Source of the DNA: Haloferax namakaokahaiae
Lineage (GTDB): Archaea; Halobacteriota; Halobacteria; Halobacteriales; Haloferacaceae
Length of the DNA stretch: 64,000 bases
Assembly: GCF_042663225.1 (NCBI RefSeq)
Contig: NZ_JBHTAA010000002.1
Span: forward strand, 186,001-250,000
Direction of reading: 5' to 3'
The notes beneath the pieces are model-generated. The model was not told the origin of the DNA. It did no database searches and was given only the letters and a program-made list of their open reading frames with translations. Numbering within the stretch: the first letter of the stretch is position 1; each line of letters opens with the position of its first letter. Both the position numbers and the translations under genes were made by a program. Shown piece after piece: positions 1-6,731 of this stretch.

Positions 1-2
1 TC

Positions 3-611
3 GAAGCGACGGCCAGAGACCGGTTCGATATCGAATCGATCGACTATCGGTGGTCCACCCAGGACTTCTTCTCTATCGACCGCGTTCCCTTCGTCGGGAA
101 GCACTCGCCGCGAACCGAACACGTCTTCGTGGCGACCGGTTTCGGCGGGTGGGGAATGACCGGTGGAACCGTCGCCGGGTTGCTCCTCTCGGACCTCGTA
201 AACGGGCGTCGGAACTCGTGGCAGAACGTTTATACGCCATCTCGCTTCGAGTTCAGCGCCTCCAAGCAGCGACTCGTCTCGCACAACACAGAATCGATGA
301 AACACCTCCTCGATGACCGTGTACATGGGCCGCCGAGAGCCACCGAGGTGTCCCTCGACCCCGGCGGAGCGACTATCGTGGACACCGACGACGGCCCCGT
401 CGCCGCCTCTCGTGACGATGACGGTCAGTACCACATCGTCTCTGCGGTCTGTCCCCATATGGGTTGTCTCGTCGAGTGGAACGACGGCGAGCGTTCGTGG
501 GACTGCCCGTGCCACGGTTCGCGTTTCGACGCCGACGGCACCGTCTTGGACACACCCGCCCTCGACGACTTGACGCCCAAGTCCGATGCCGTCCGCAAGG
601 ACGGGGAGTGA
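3..611 (+). CDS. FAD-dependent oxidoreductase with C-terminal Rieske domain (3' part)
   Basis: The gene enters from outside the window; about 202 C-terminal residues are present. The first part (VFVATGFGGWGMTGGTVAG) is the typical end of a DadA/glycine-oxidase type FAD enzyme, where the flavin-contacting G-rich loop precedes the last helix. It is followed by a Rieske [2Fe-2S] domain with both ligand boxes visible, CPHMGC and CPCHGS, 18 residues between them. The fusion of DAO-type oxidoreductase and Rieske domain is a known architecture, and the protein is probably a cytoplasmic amine or amino-acid oxidoreductase. The substrate cannot be told from this end. It converges with the next gene 14 bases away. 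Confidence 0.9.
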   Translation, partial: EATARDRFDIESIDYRWSTQDFFSIDRVPFVGKHSPRTEHVFVATGFGGWGMTGGTVAGLLLSDLVNGRRNSWQNVYTPSRFEFSASKQRLVSHNTESMKHLLDDRVHGPPRATEVSLDPGGATIVDTDDGPVAASRDDDGQYHIVSAVCPHMGCLVEWNDGERSWDCPCHGSRFDADGTVLDTPALDDLTPKSDAVRKDGE

Positions 612-625
612 CTCCTGAATCCGTT

Positions 626-1129
626 TCACTCGGCCGGCGTGTCGTAGACCGCCCCCATCGGGTTGTGCCGGCCAAGCCACGTACCGAGCGTCAGGCCGTA
701 CACCAGATGGCCGACGTGGAACACGAGCGCCTCTTCCTCGTCTAGCTCACGGTTCAACAGTCGTTCGAAGATGATCTTGGCACCGACCCACGAGAGTACG
801 AGACTGTAGACGACACCGGAGAGGAGGGCCGTCCGCTCTCCGTCGAGTGGAGAGCGCTCGTTGAGAGCGGGGAGAACCGCGCCGAGTACCGCGCCGCCGA
901 CGGTTCCGTAGAGTGCGTGCAACACGTAACCGGTCCCGAAATGGACCTCCGCGGGTCCTCCGGCGACGTACTGCGCCCAGAACTCGGCCGTTGGCGGAAG
1001 CGCACGAAAGATGGGAAGCCGGTATAGCGACATCATGACCGTTCCCACGAATCCGCCGATTGCGCCGCGAACCGCCGTGTCGAACACTATCCGTGCAGCG
1101 CTCCTCGGGCGCTCGTTTTCACGAACCAT
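626..1129 (-). CDS. conserved haloarchaeal four-helix membrane protein
   Basis: 167 residues starting at an ATG. About four hydrophobic segments are visible (near residues 22-42, 64-88, 98-120 and 135-155), with short polar ends. The repeated pattern of a histidine followed by a small-residue helix (VLHALYGTVGG and HVGHLVYGLTLG) is characteristic of haloarchaeal DUF1440/DUF6789-like membrane proteins of unknown role. No enzymatic motif is seen. It lies back to back with a tiny membrane peptide gene and convergent with the Rieske-oxidoreductase gene. Existence is well supported; function is unknown. Confidence 0.8.
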   Translation of the reverse strand: MVRENERPRSAARIVFDTAVRGAIGGFVGTVMMSLYRLPIFRALPPTAEFWAQYVAGGPAEVHFGTGYVLHALYGTVGGAVLGAVLPALNERSPLDGERTALLSGVVYSLVLSWVGAKIIFERLLNRELDEEEALVFHVGHLVYGLTLGTWLGRHNPMGAVYDTPAE

Positions 1130-1169
1130 ACACGGTATGCACCAGCCACGTGCCTATATGTTGGGTCGT

Positions 1170-1295
1170 CTAGAACGGAATGTAGGCGTTGGTGTACAGT
1201 ATCAGGTAGGCGACTGCCAGCAGCAGCGCCATTCCGAGCACGAGTAAGAACAACTTGTACACTCCTTCGGGTGTGTAAATCGATTGGAATCTCAT
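1170..1295 (-). CDS. 41-residue single-span membrane peptide
   Basis: A short reading frame begins with MRFQSIYTPEGVYK and continues into an uninterrupted hydrophobic stretch (LFLLVLGMALLLAVAYLILY), ending TNAYIPF and TAG. The polar positive N-terminus, one membrane span and short tail are those of a haloarchaeal membrane microprotein. Its ATG is 66 bases from the stop of the adjacent PGF-CTERM gene transcribed in the same direction, so the two may share a transcript. No partner or function can be assigned. The main doubt is its length. Confidence 0.55.
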   Translation of the reverse strand: MRFQSIYTPEGVYKLFLLVLGMALLLAVAYLILYTNAYIPF

Positions 1296-1361
1296 GGTTC
1301 TCTCTTGCAACCATCACGACAGCCGAGAGTGGGGTGAACGCGTGCGGCCATCATGCGGCCA

Positions 1362-2069
1362 TCAGTCCCCATCTCGAAGCCTGCGAACCACAGCGACACA
1401 GAGGACGCCACAGAACGCGAGCACCGTGGCGAAAATACCGAAGCCGGGCGTTGCGCTCCCCGTCGTATCGGTGTCTTGGACCCCCGGTTCTATCGTCTCG
1501 TCGCCCCCTGGCAGTGCTGGCGTCCCCGCGCCCGCCGCCGAAACACGTTCGAGTTCGACCGAGTAGAACGGTCCCGAACAAGCGGTCTGGTTGTTGACGA
1601 TGAAACGCGCGTCCGTCTGCGATTGGCCCCCGTTCTGCGCGAACGAATCCACATTCAGAGCAAGTCGGCCGTCGGCGCGCTGCCGTGATTCGAACACCTC
1701 CGTCTCTTCGTCGGTGAAGAGCGTCGATTCGGTACGTTGGCGGTCGTCTTGGGACCGCTCGACGAGCCAGATGTCGTAACGAGCGGGCGTCCCGGTCTGG
1801 TCCAACGAGTTACAATCTTCGAGCGCGGTCGTATCCGCGTCGCTTCCCTCTGCATCGACATCGACGAAGAGACCGGTGAGGTTGTCACTCGTCAACCCCT
1901 CGACTGGTCGCGGGATGGCCCCCTCGATGGTGATTTTGCTCGCCTGAGACCGTGTGTCGGAATCACGCAGCGCGAGCGAACCGGCGGCGATACCGCCGAG
2001 TCCGCTGACGAACTCCCGGCGGGGGAGTTCTTGATGCTCCGAACCACTCTCACTGTCGTGCGTGGTCAC
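1362..2069 (-). CDS. Tat-exported PGF-CTERM anchored protein
   Basis: 235 residues from a GTG start. The N-terminus has a twin-arginine signal (RREFVSGLGGIAAGSLAL, about residues 17-34). The C-terminus has the archaeosortase-A sorting signal: a PGF motif, a hydrophobic helix (GIFATVLAFCGVLCVAVV) and basic RRLRDGD. By family knowledge such proteins are exported folded, cut at PGF and lipid-anchored to the S-layer face. The body is an acidic module of about 150 residues with two cysteines (EDCNSL and QTACSG) that may pair; I do not recognise it. A weak copy of the region's 13-bp element lies at 2108-2120, 38 bases before the start. Confidence 0.8.
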   Translation of the reverse strand: MTTHDSESGSEHQELPRREFVSGLGGIAAGSLALRDSDTRSQASKITIEGAIPRPVEGLTSDNLTGLFVDVDAEGSDADTTALEDCNSLDQTGTPARYDIWLVERSQDDRQRTESTLFTDEETEVFESRQRADGRLALNVDSFAQNGGQSQTDARFIVNNQTACSGPFYSVELERVSAAGAGTPALPGGDETIEPGVQDTDTTGSATPGFGIFATVLAFCGVLCVAVVRRLRDGD

Positions 2070-2203
2070 AGTCGGAATTCACCATATTTGTGGGTAAATT
2101 TCGTGACTGCATTCGCAAGGTCGGCTGCGGCGGTCTCGTGTGTTGCGGCCGTCGTCGCCCGCGAACGGCCGACTTCTATTCCTATCCAGCGAGTTGGCGA
2201 GAC

Positions 2204-2272
2204 GAGCGTCTCGTGGATGTCGAGGACGAGTGCTGGGACGACCGCTGTGAAGACGTGTTCTTCGAGCGAGAG
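2204..2272 (-). pseudogene. remnant of a lycopene-cyclase-domain gene (3' end fragment)
   Basis: Read on the minus strand just after an in-frame TGA (2273-2275), this stretch encodes LSLEEHVFTAVVPALVLDI followed by HET. That matches the C-terminal end of the UbiA-lycopene cyclase gene at 36455-37621 (IPLEEHLFAVVVPALVLGI, then HET). At DNA level 2204-2270 aligns with 36473-36539 with about ten mismatches and no gap. The frame stays open to 2066 but without recognisable homology, and there is no start. It is a decayed fragment of a second carotenoid-cyclase gene. Confidence 0.7.
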
Positions 2273-2326
2273 TCACGAATCGACACCCACGAACAACTCT
2301 TTACGTCAGCACGATGATTGATGCGT

Positions 2327-2653
2327 ATGAGTGGACGAGGTGAAACTCCACCTGAAGCGGGCGACATGGACGAAGTCAGCGTCGCCGTCGGAGAGAAGGT
2401 GTTTACCGAAGACGGACGGCCGATAGGAAGAGTTCGCGGGTTCGAGGAGGGCGGCGTATTCGTGACGACGCGGGAGGGCGTCGAAGCGCTCAGTATCGAG
2501 CACGCCCGGTCCGGTCACTCGTTCGGCCGGGCCGAGTTGATGTGGCGCTGTATGACGTGCGGCGCGATGAGGAAGCTCGAAGGTGACCTGCCCGACTCCT
2601 GTCCCGACTGTCAGGCACCGAAAGAAGAACTCATGTACTGGACGGAGGACTGA
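2327..2653 (+). CDS. rubredoxin-like zinc-ribbon protein with PRC-like N-terminus
   Basis: About 108 residues. The N-terminal half (GEKVFTEDGRPIGRVRGFEE, then GGVFVTT) resembles a small PRC-barrel-like beta module. The C-terminal half has a four-cysteine zinc site, CMTCG and CPDCQ, with the rubredoxin-like WRCMTCGAMRK context. ATG codons at 2321 and 2327 are both possible; 2327 is preferred because a TTTAC box at 2300-2304 lies about 25 bases upstream, as expected for a leaderless transcript. The family is widespread in haloarchaea and of unknown function. Confidence 0.75.
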   Translation: MSGRGETPPEAGDMDEVSVAVGEKVFTEDGRPIGRVRGFEEGGVFVTTREGVEALSIEHARSGHSFGRAELMWRCMTCGAMRKLEGDLPDSCPDCQAPKEELMYWTED

Positions 2654-2712
2654 CTGGCCCGTTTCGACAGGCGAGGTACGTTCCCGGCACGTAGCAACGC
2701 AGTGGTGTTCGA

Positions 2713-2982
2713 TTAGCTGGAGAGCTTTTCCACTATCTTGTTCGCCTGCTCGCGGGCCTTGTCTTCGCCCACTGATTTCTTGATGAGTACTGATTGAATC
2801 TCCCACTCGTCGCTGTCCGAGTGGTGGCCCATGCGAATCTCGCTCCCTTGAGAGACCGAATCCGAGGCGTGTGCCGCCCAGTCGGGCGTCCGAATGCTGT
2901 CGAACTCGTCCGGGTCCGCGTACTCGACGTGGAAGTATTCGTCTCCGGCCTCGACCGATTTCGGTTCTGGCTGTTCCGTCAT
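2713..2982 (-). CDS. small acidic conserved hypothetical protein
   Basis: 89 residues from ATG (an in-frame GTG two codons earlier is possible). The sequence is polar and acidic (YFHVEYADPDEF, then a serine/glycine-rich middle, then a helical C-terminus VGEDKAREQANKIVEKL). There is no signal peptide or membrane segment. The composition and helix are those of a small soluble haloarchaeal protein; I do not recognise the family. It sits in the same direction as the ferritin-like gene about 190 bases upstream, a gap in which I see nothing else. Confidence 0.6.
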   Translation of the reverse strand: MTEQPEPKSVEAGDEYFHVEYADPDEFDSIRTPDWAAHASDSVSQGSEIRMGHHSDSDEWEIQSVLIKKSVGEDKAREQANKIVEKLSS

Positions 2983-3177
2983 GGTCACACCATCGACGGG
3001 CGAAGCCTTCGCTTTAGACCATGAGTTTACAAGCAGACGACGGCCGTCGCTCCAGTTGAACTCGGCGTCGTCACGGCGTCATCGAAGTGTTCGTACTTCT
3101 TTCCGTGAATTCCGTACTTGTGTGTCGAGATGAGTTAGACGGGAGCCAGTCGGGTGGCGCTGACTCCGCGTCCGTCA

Positions 3178-3669
3178 CTAGTCCCCAGCGACTTCTTGCT
3201 GGTCGAACTGTTCGCTGCCTCGAGAGACCGTCTCGAGTGCTTGTTCTTCCTCCCGAAGCGTCTCTTCGAGCAGGTCCGCGGCCTCGTCGTATCCGAGTTT
3301 TCCAGCCAGTGAGGTCAGGTTGCCGTAGGCGGCTATCTCGTAGTGCTCGGTCTTCTGTCCGGTGGCCATGTTGAACCGGTCGAGCACCTCACCGCTGTTC
3401 TCTCTGGCGAACTCGCGGTGTTCGCTAATCATCGCATCGACGACGTGGTCCTCCCTCGTCTTCGGTTCCTCGTCGATGTGCTCGAACACGCGTTCGAGCC
3501 GGTCGATTTGTTCTTGCGTCTCTTTACGGTGGTCGGCGAACGCGTTGCTCACCATCTTGTCTTCCGTCTCCTCGGCGAGCGTCTGGAGCGCCTCGTCGAG
3601 TTCTTGTTCGGCGTAGTATAGCTCTTGGAGGCCTTCGACGAGTAGTGATTTCATGGATTCGGTTGTCAT
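3178..3669 (-). CDS. YciE/YciF-type ferritin-like protein (DUF892)
   Basis: 163 residues, all helical, with the family N-terminus (SMKSLLVEGLQELYYAEQEL) and carboxylate/histidine positions of a ferritin-like four-helix bundle: E and D in the first helix pair, ADHRKETQEQ, ISEHREFAR, TEHYEIAAYG and EEEQALE. The family is induced by salt, desiccation and oxidative stress in bacteria; a di-iron role is inferred from the fold. Its start overlaps the stop of the upstream PRC-type gene (TAATG), so the two are translationally coupled and probably act in one stress response. Confidence 0.88.
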   Translation of the reverse strand: MTTESMKSLLVEGLQELYYAEQELDEALQTLAEETEDKMVSNAFADHRKETQEQIDRLERVFEHIDEEPKTREDHVVDAMISEHREFARENSGEVLDRFNMATGQKTEHYEIAAYGNLTSLAGKLGYDEAADLLEETLREEEQALETVSRGSEQFDQQEVAGD

Positions 3670-3878
3670 TAGCGACCCTCGTCCTCTAGTTGGTCGATAC
3701 GTGCAAGAGCGATGTGCCTGCGAAAGTAAGCCCGAGTAGAGACGAACGCGAATCCGTGTCGAACGTCGATGACTCGGCCGATGGTGTCACCGTTCGTATC
3801 GAGTACGCGCTTTCCTTCGTCGTCGCCGGTGAAGACTGTCTCACTCGACTTTTCGTGCTGTCGAACACCCGCCGTCAC
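3669..3878 (-). CDS. small PRC-barrel-like protein, coupled to ferritin-like gene
   Basis: 69 residues from a GTG; an in-frame stop lies just upstream and no better start exists. The core (VFTGDDEGKRVLDTNGDTIG, then RVIDVRHGFAFV) is the first half of a PRC-barrel fold as seen in many haloarchaeal stress proteins. Its stop overlaps the next start by one base. A near-perfect copy of the regional promoter element is at 3891-3903, but only 12 bases from the start instead of the usual 35-44, so either the start or the element is atypical here. Confidence 0.7.
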   Translation of the reverse strand: MTAGVRQHEKSSETVFTGDDEGKRVLDTNGDTIGRVIDVRHGFAFVSTRAYFRRHIALARIDQLEDEGR

Positions 3879-3890
3879 CCTGAGGGTTCA

Positions 3891-3903
3891 CCTTGCAGGT
3901 GCG
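3891..3903 (-). promoter_or_regulatory. regional 13-bp element, CGCACCTGCAAGG
   Basis: On the minus strand this reads CGCACCTGCAAGG, 12 of 13 matches to the best regional form. It faces the PRC-like/ferritin-like gene pair. The spacing to the annotated GTG is only 12 bases. Confidence 0.5.
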
Positions 3904-3940
3904 TATCTGTTCGTACACCGACTGCACGGGTCATACCGGG

Positions 3941-4324
3941 TCACACCGAGTCAGACTGTTCGTCTTCGTCCGTCTCGCCGGTGGCGGTACTGCTGTCGGT
4001 GGCGATACCGCCGCGGTCACTGTAGCGGGCGCGGCCGACGGCCTCCGCACCGACCATGTTGTATATCATCTGCCGAACGTCCTCTTTCGACTCGAACTGC
4101 TGGTCTTCGAGTCCCTCGAACACCTCTCGGAGCGTTTGGGTCCCGTCTTCGAGGTCGATTTCGTAGTCGCCGTACTGTTCGACGATTTCTTCGGTCGTCG
4201 TCGGGTACGAGTGGTCCTCCAGAACGTCGGCGAGTGGACCGATATCGACGCCTTGCTCGCGGCTATCCTGCTCACTCTCTTCGTCGGTTCCCGTTGGACC
4301 GCGCGGGCTATCGTCGTACGCCAT
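3941..4324 (-). CDS. DUF5789 family protein
   Basis: 127 residues, starting at MAYDDSPRGP. The domain core (YPTTTEEIVEQYGDYEIDL, then TLREVFEGL, then a helix ending IYNMVG) is the DUF5789 fold found in many haloarchaea in one to several copies. A paralogue lies 1.2 kb away at 5569-5943 with matching YPTTGEELAVEYEDTILD and LGDVFDRL segments. The acidic tail (GETDEDEQSDSV) is typical of halophilic proteins. No catalytic site is evident; function unknown. A regional promoter element in reverse orientation lies 38 bases upstream. Confidence 0.8.
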   Translation of the reverse strand: MAYDDSPRGPTGTDEESEQDSREQGVDIGPLADVLEDHSYPTTTEEIVEQYGDYEIDLEDGTQTLREVFEGLEDQQFESKEDVRQMIYNMVGAEAVGRARYSDRGGIATDSSTATGETDEDEQSDSV

Positions 4325-4362
4325 GGTCCCTAGTCCCGGTGAAGTCAAAAAAGAATTCTGCC

Positions 4363-4375
4363 GGCACCCGCAATG
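4363..4375 (+). promoter_or_regulatory. regional 13-bp element, GGCACCCGCAATG (reverse to gene)
   Basis: The plus strand reads GGCACCCGCAATG, a close variant of GGCACYTGCAAGG, 38 bases from the start of the DUF5789 gene at 4324. Its orientation is opposite to the gene; the core is nearly symmetric, so this may not matter. Confidence 0.4.
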
Positions 4376-4456
4376 AGGAGTCCCGAGACGAAGGTCGGAT
4401 AATCCGGTCGTGTCACTCACGTTCTGGCACGCGACGACGACGACACGGTTGGTCGT

Positions 4457-5200
4457 TCAGGAGAGAGGGGGTTTGAGCGCGTGTTTGTTGGTCGTGGCTT
4501 TCGATGGCGAAGTATGCGTGATGGTGGGAGTCGCGTCGTGTCCGTCCCACTGGGCCGCGATGGTGTTCTCGATGAGAGAGCAGACGCCCCGTCGCAATCG
4601 CTCGGAGACCGCCTGGTGCGATACGTCGAGCGGCTTCGAGAGTTCTTCGAGATTCTCCTCACGAGGAACGGAATAGTACCCTCGTTCGAGTGCGGTGAGG
4701 AGCGTCTTCGTCTGCACTTCGGAGAGACCGAACCGGTTCGTCTCCTCGATTCGGTCGATTTCCGAGACTTGCAGCAGTTCGAATTTGACGTCGTTAGACT
4801 CGCATTTCGAGGCAAGTCGCTGGAGCACCGACCGGTCCTGCAGGTACATCTCGACGGTCCACCCGTCCATCTCGTGGCGGGCCGCCAAGAGCGATGCCCG
4901 CCCGTCCGTCCACCCGTGGTAGTCCTGTGACTCGGCCGCCTGCCGTGTCGTCCGCGTCTGGTAGAGGCGTTGCGTGTCGGAGCCACCGATGGGCACCCAT
5001 CTCGACACCGTCTCATCCGCATCCATTCCCGCCTCGAAGTCATCGACGGTCTCGGCGTCACCGGACACCCACAACGTCATATCGAGTTCGCCGTCGGCGG
5101 TCTTCGTCTGTTTCTTGAGCGTGATAGTCACCTCCCCCGCCTGTTCGACGCTCGTCTGGAGGATGGGTGATTCGAGATGAACGCTGGAGAACAACGTCAT
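4457..5200 (-). CDS. HTH-10 family (bacterio-opsin activator-like) transcription regulator
   Basis: 247 residues from the ATG of MTLFSSVHLESP (an ATG five codons earlier is possible; the paralogue at 22982 supports the shorter start). The N-terminal 150 residues form the Bat-type sensory region (DETVSRWVPIGG). The C-terminus carries the HTH-10 DNA-binding domain: GLSEVQTKTLLTALERGYY, SVPREENLEELSKPLDVS and HQAVSERLRRG. The two paralogues share long identical blocks (DETVSRWVPI, DVSHQAVSERLRR). No ligand domain beyond this is visible. It is followed by no operon partner. Confidence 0.87.
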   Translation of the reverse strand: MTLFSSVHLESPILQTSVEQAGEVTITLKKQTKTADGELDMTLWVSGDAETVDDFEAGMDADETVSRWVPIGGSDTQRLYQTRTTRQAAESQDYHGWTDGRASLLAARHEMDGWTVEMYLQDRSVLQRLASKCESNDVKFELLQVSEIDRIEETNRFGLSEVQTKTLLTALERGYYSVPREENLEELSKPLDVSHQAVSERLRRGVCSLIENTIAAQWDGHDATPTITHTSPSKATTNKHALKPPLS

Positions 5201-5568
5201 CGCTGGCCCTCCCATGAGCGGCCGCCGGTCTGTCGCCGGTGAGCACTCGCGTCTGTGGTGGCTCGATGGTCAGTTCGCATACATTATTCATTACTGCCTT
5301 CTCTTTTGATTCCTCTGCCTAAACACTTAGTGAGTGAGGTCGTCGAAATGGATAAATCGATAGACTGCACCGGGTGTTGTTGGAACCGTCGAGGCTCACG
5401 TGAATGACGAGAGAGTTGAACCGCTCTTGTTTCGTGACACTCGTTTGCCTCAGAGTTTGGCCCACGCGACGAACGGGCAGTTCGCTCGGTCGAACACGCG
5501 GGGAGACGCCTTCCCTTGCCACTGCAGGGAGAGCGTTTTCCCGCGACGGCCCTCGAACCTCGTTCGAG
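5201..5568. other. intergenic region with divergent promoters
   Basis: This 368-base gap separates the divergent HTH-10 regulator and the second DUF5789 gene. Reading frames through it have no protein-like composition. The only structure I can name is the 13-bp promoter element at 5517-5529. Confidence 0.6.
5517..5529 (+). promoter_or_regulatory. regional 13-bp element, TGCCACTGCAGGG
   Basis: TGCCACTGCAGGG, 9 of 13 matches, ends 39 bases before the ATG of the DUF5789 gene at 5569, the same distance seen at the best copies. Confidence 0.4.
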
Positions 5569-5943
5569 ATGGATTCCGAACGACCGAACGGTGACCCCGA
5601 CCCGGAACGCGTCCAAGACAACGCGCTCGACCGACAGCACGAGCGAGCCGAACACGCCGAACGTATCTACGACCAAATCGATGGCCTGCTGGGGGAACAG
5701 AAGTACCCGACGACGGGCGAAGAACTCGCCGTCGAGTACGAAGATACCATCCTCGACGCGCCGAACGAGACGGAGACGCTGGGCGACGTGTTCGACCGAT
5801 TAGTCGATGAGCGATTCGAGTCCGAGACCGAAGCACGCGAGGCCATCATCAACGAGTTGACGGGCCGAGCCGACGGCCTCGACGAGTACAACGACGAACG
5901 AAACCTCTCCAAACTCGACACCGAGGGCGGCCCGGCAGGTTGA
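5569..5943 (+). CDS. DUF5789 family protein, second copy
   Basis: 124 residues from ATG (MDSERPNGDPDPERVQ). An open frame continues upstream to 5404 but its composition is not protein-like, and the promoter element at 5517-5529 points to 5569. The core YPTTGEELAVEYEDTILD and the following LGDVFDRLVDERFES match the paralogue at 3941-4324. The N-terminal 40 residues are a charged helix (DRQHERAEHAERIYDQIDGL) that the paralogue lacks. Soluble and acidic, function unknown. Confidence 0.78.
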   Translation: MDSERPNGDPDPERVQDNALDRQHERAEHAERIYDQIDGLLGEQKYPTTGEELAVEYEDTILDAPNETETLGDVFDRLVDERFESETEAREAIINELTGRADGLDEYNDERNLSKLDTEGGPAG

Positions 5944-6024
5944 GCGTCGGATGCGAAACGGTGACGAGGGACTCGGCAGACAGCCGAGGGAACACACGCC
6001 GACGCCGGAGGGACGTCGCCGCTG

Positions 6025-6618
6025 TCACGTCGGCGTATCGCTGTCTTCGGTGTCGGTCTCCTCTCCTTCCGTCCCCGAATCGGCGTCCGGACTCTTCCTG
6101 TGACCTGCCCCCGACGAATCCGACTCACCGTCTTCGTCTCCCGATTCTTCGGCTATTTTTCGTTCGAGTGGCCTGCTACCGGTCTCTTTCGCAAGCACCG
6201 GGCGCTGGCCGAGTGAGACGCCGTGAAGGAGTCCGGGGAGGACGATTCGAATCGCCTCGAAGACGACGATGAAAATGATCGGCAGAAGGAAGAAGCCGTA
6301 CCACCCGAAGAACATGGGTCCGAGAACGTAGGCGAACAGGAGCGTAATCGTATCGAACTGCCGACCCGAGACGTACGGTTGGATGACCGACTGGGGAAGC
6401 AAGTCCAACACCAGCACGTATCCGAGGAGCACGCCACCGACGAACGGGAGGTGATTGGTCTCGGCGTTCAGCGCCTGAATCCCTAAGTACGCCACCAGCG
6501 GAAGGTAGACGACTTTTCCCACCAAAATCGGAATGAGACTCGAGATTCCCGTTAGAACGCCCAATACGAGCACCATCGGGACACGGATACTCTGCGGTGC
6601 GATCGCGTTCGTCGGCAA
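6025..6618 (-). pseudogene. 5'-truncated AI-2E family transporter
   Basis: The frame encodes only the C-terminal part of an AI-2E (PerM-like) membrane transporter: APQSIRVPMVLVLGVLTG, a KVVYLPLVAYLG loop, YVLVLDLLPQSVIQPYVSG and FGWYGFFLLPIIFIVVFEA. Full-length members have about 330-370 residues and seven or eight spans; here three or four remain, followed by a long acidic, disordered tail of about 60 residues. Upstream of the TTG at 6616-6618 homology stops abruptly. An internal ATG at 6576 could still give a 183-residue product. I treat it as a broken gene. Confidence 0.7.
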
Positions 6619-6731
6619 GGCTCTGCTTGCAACAGAAAGCGACCCGAGGTACCGTGAGGCCGACGAGAGTACGAGCCTGAGGGAATCACAGTAGGAGAAT
6701 GGAGAGGGTTCGTCAGGTCCGACGGCGTCGT

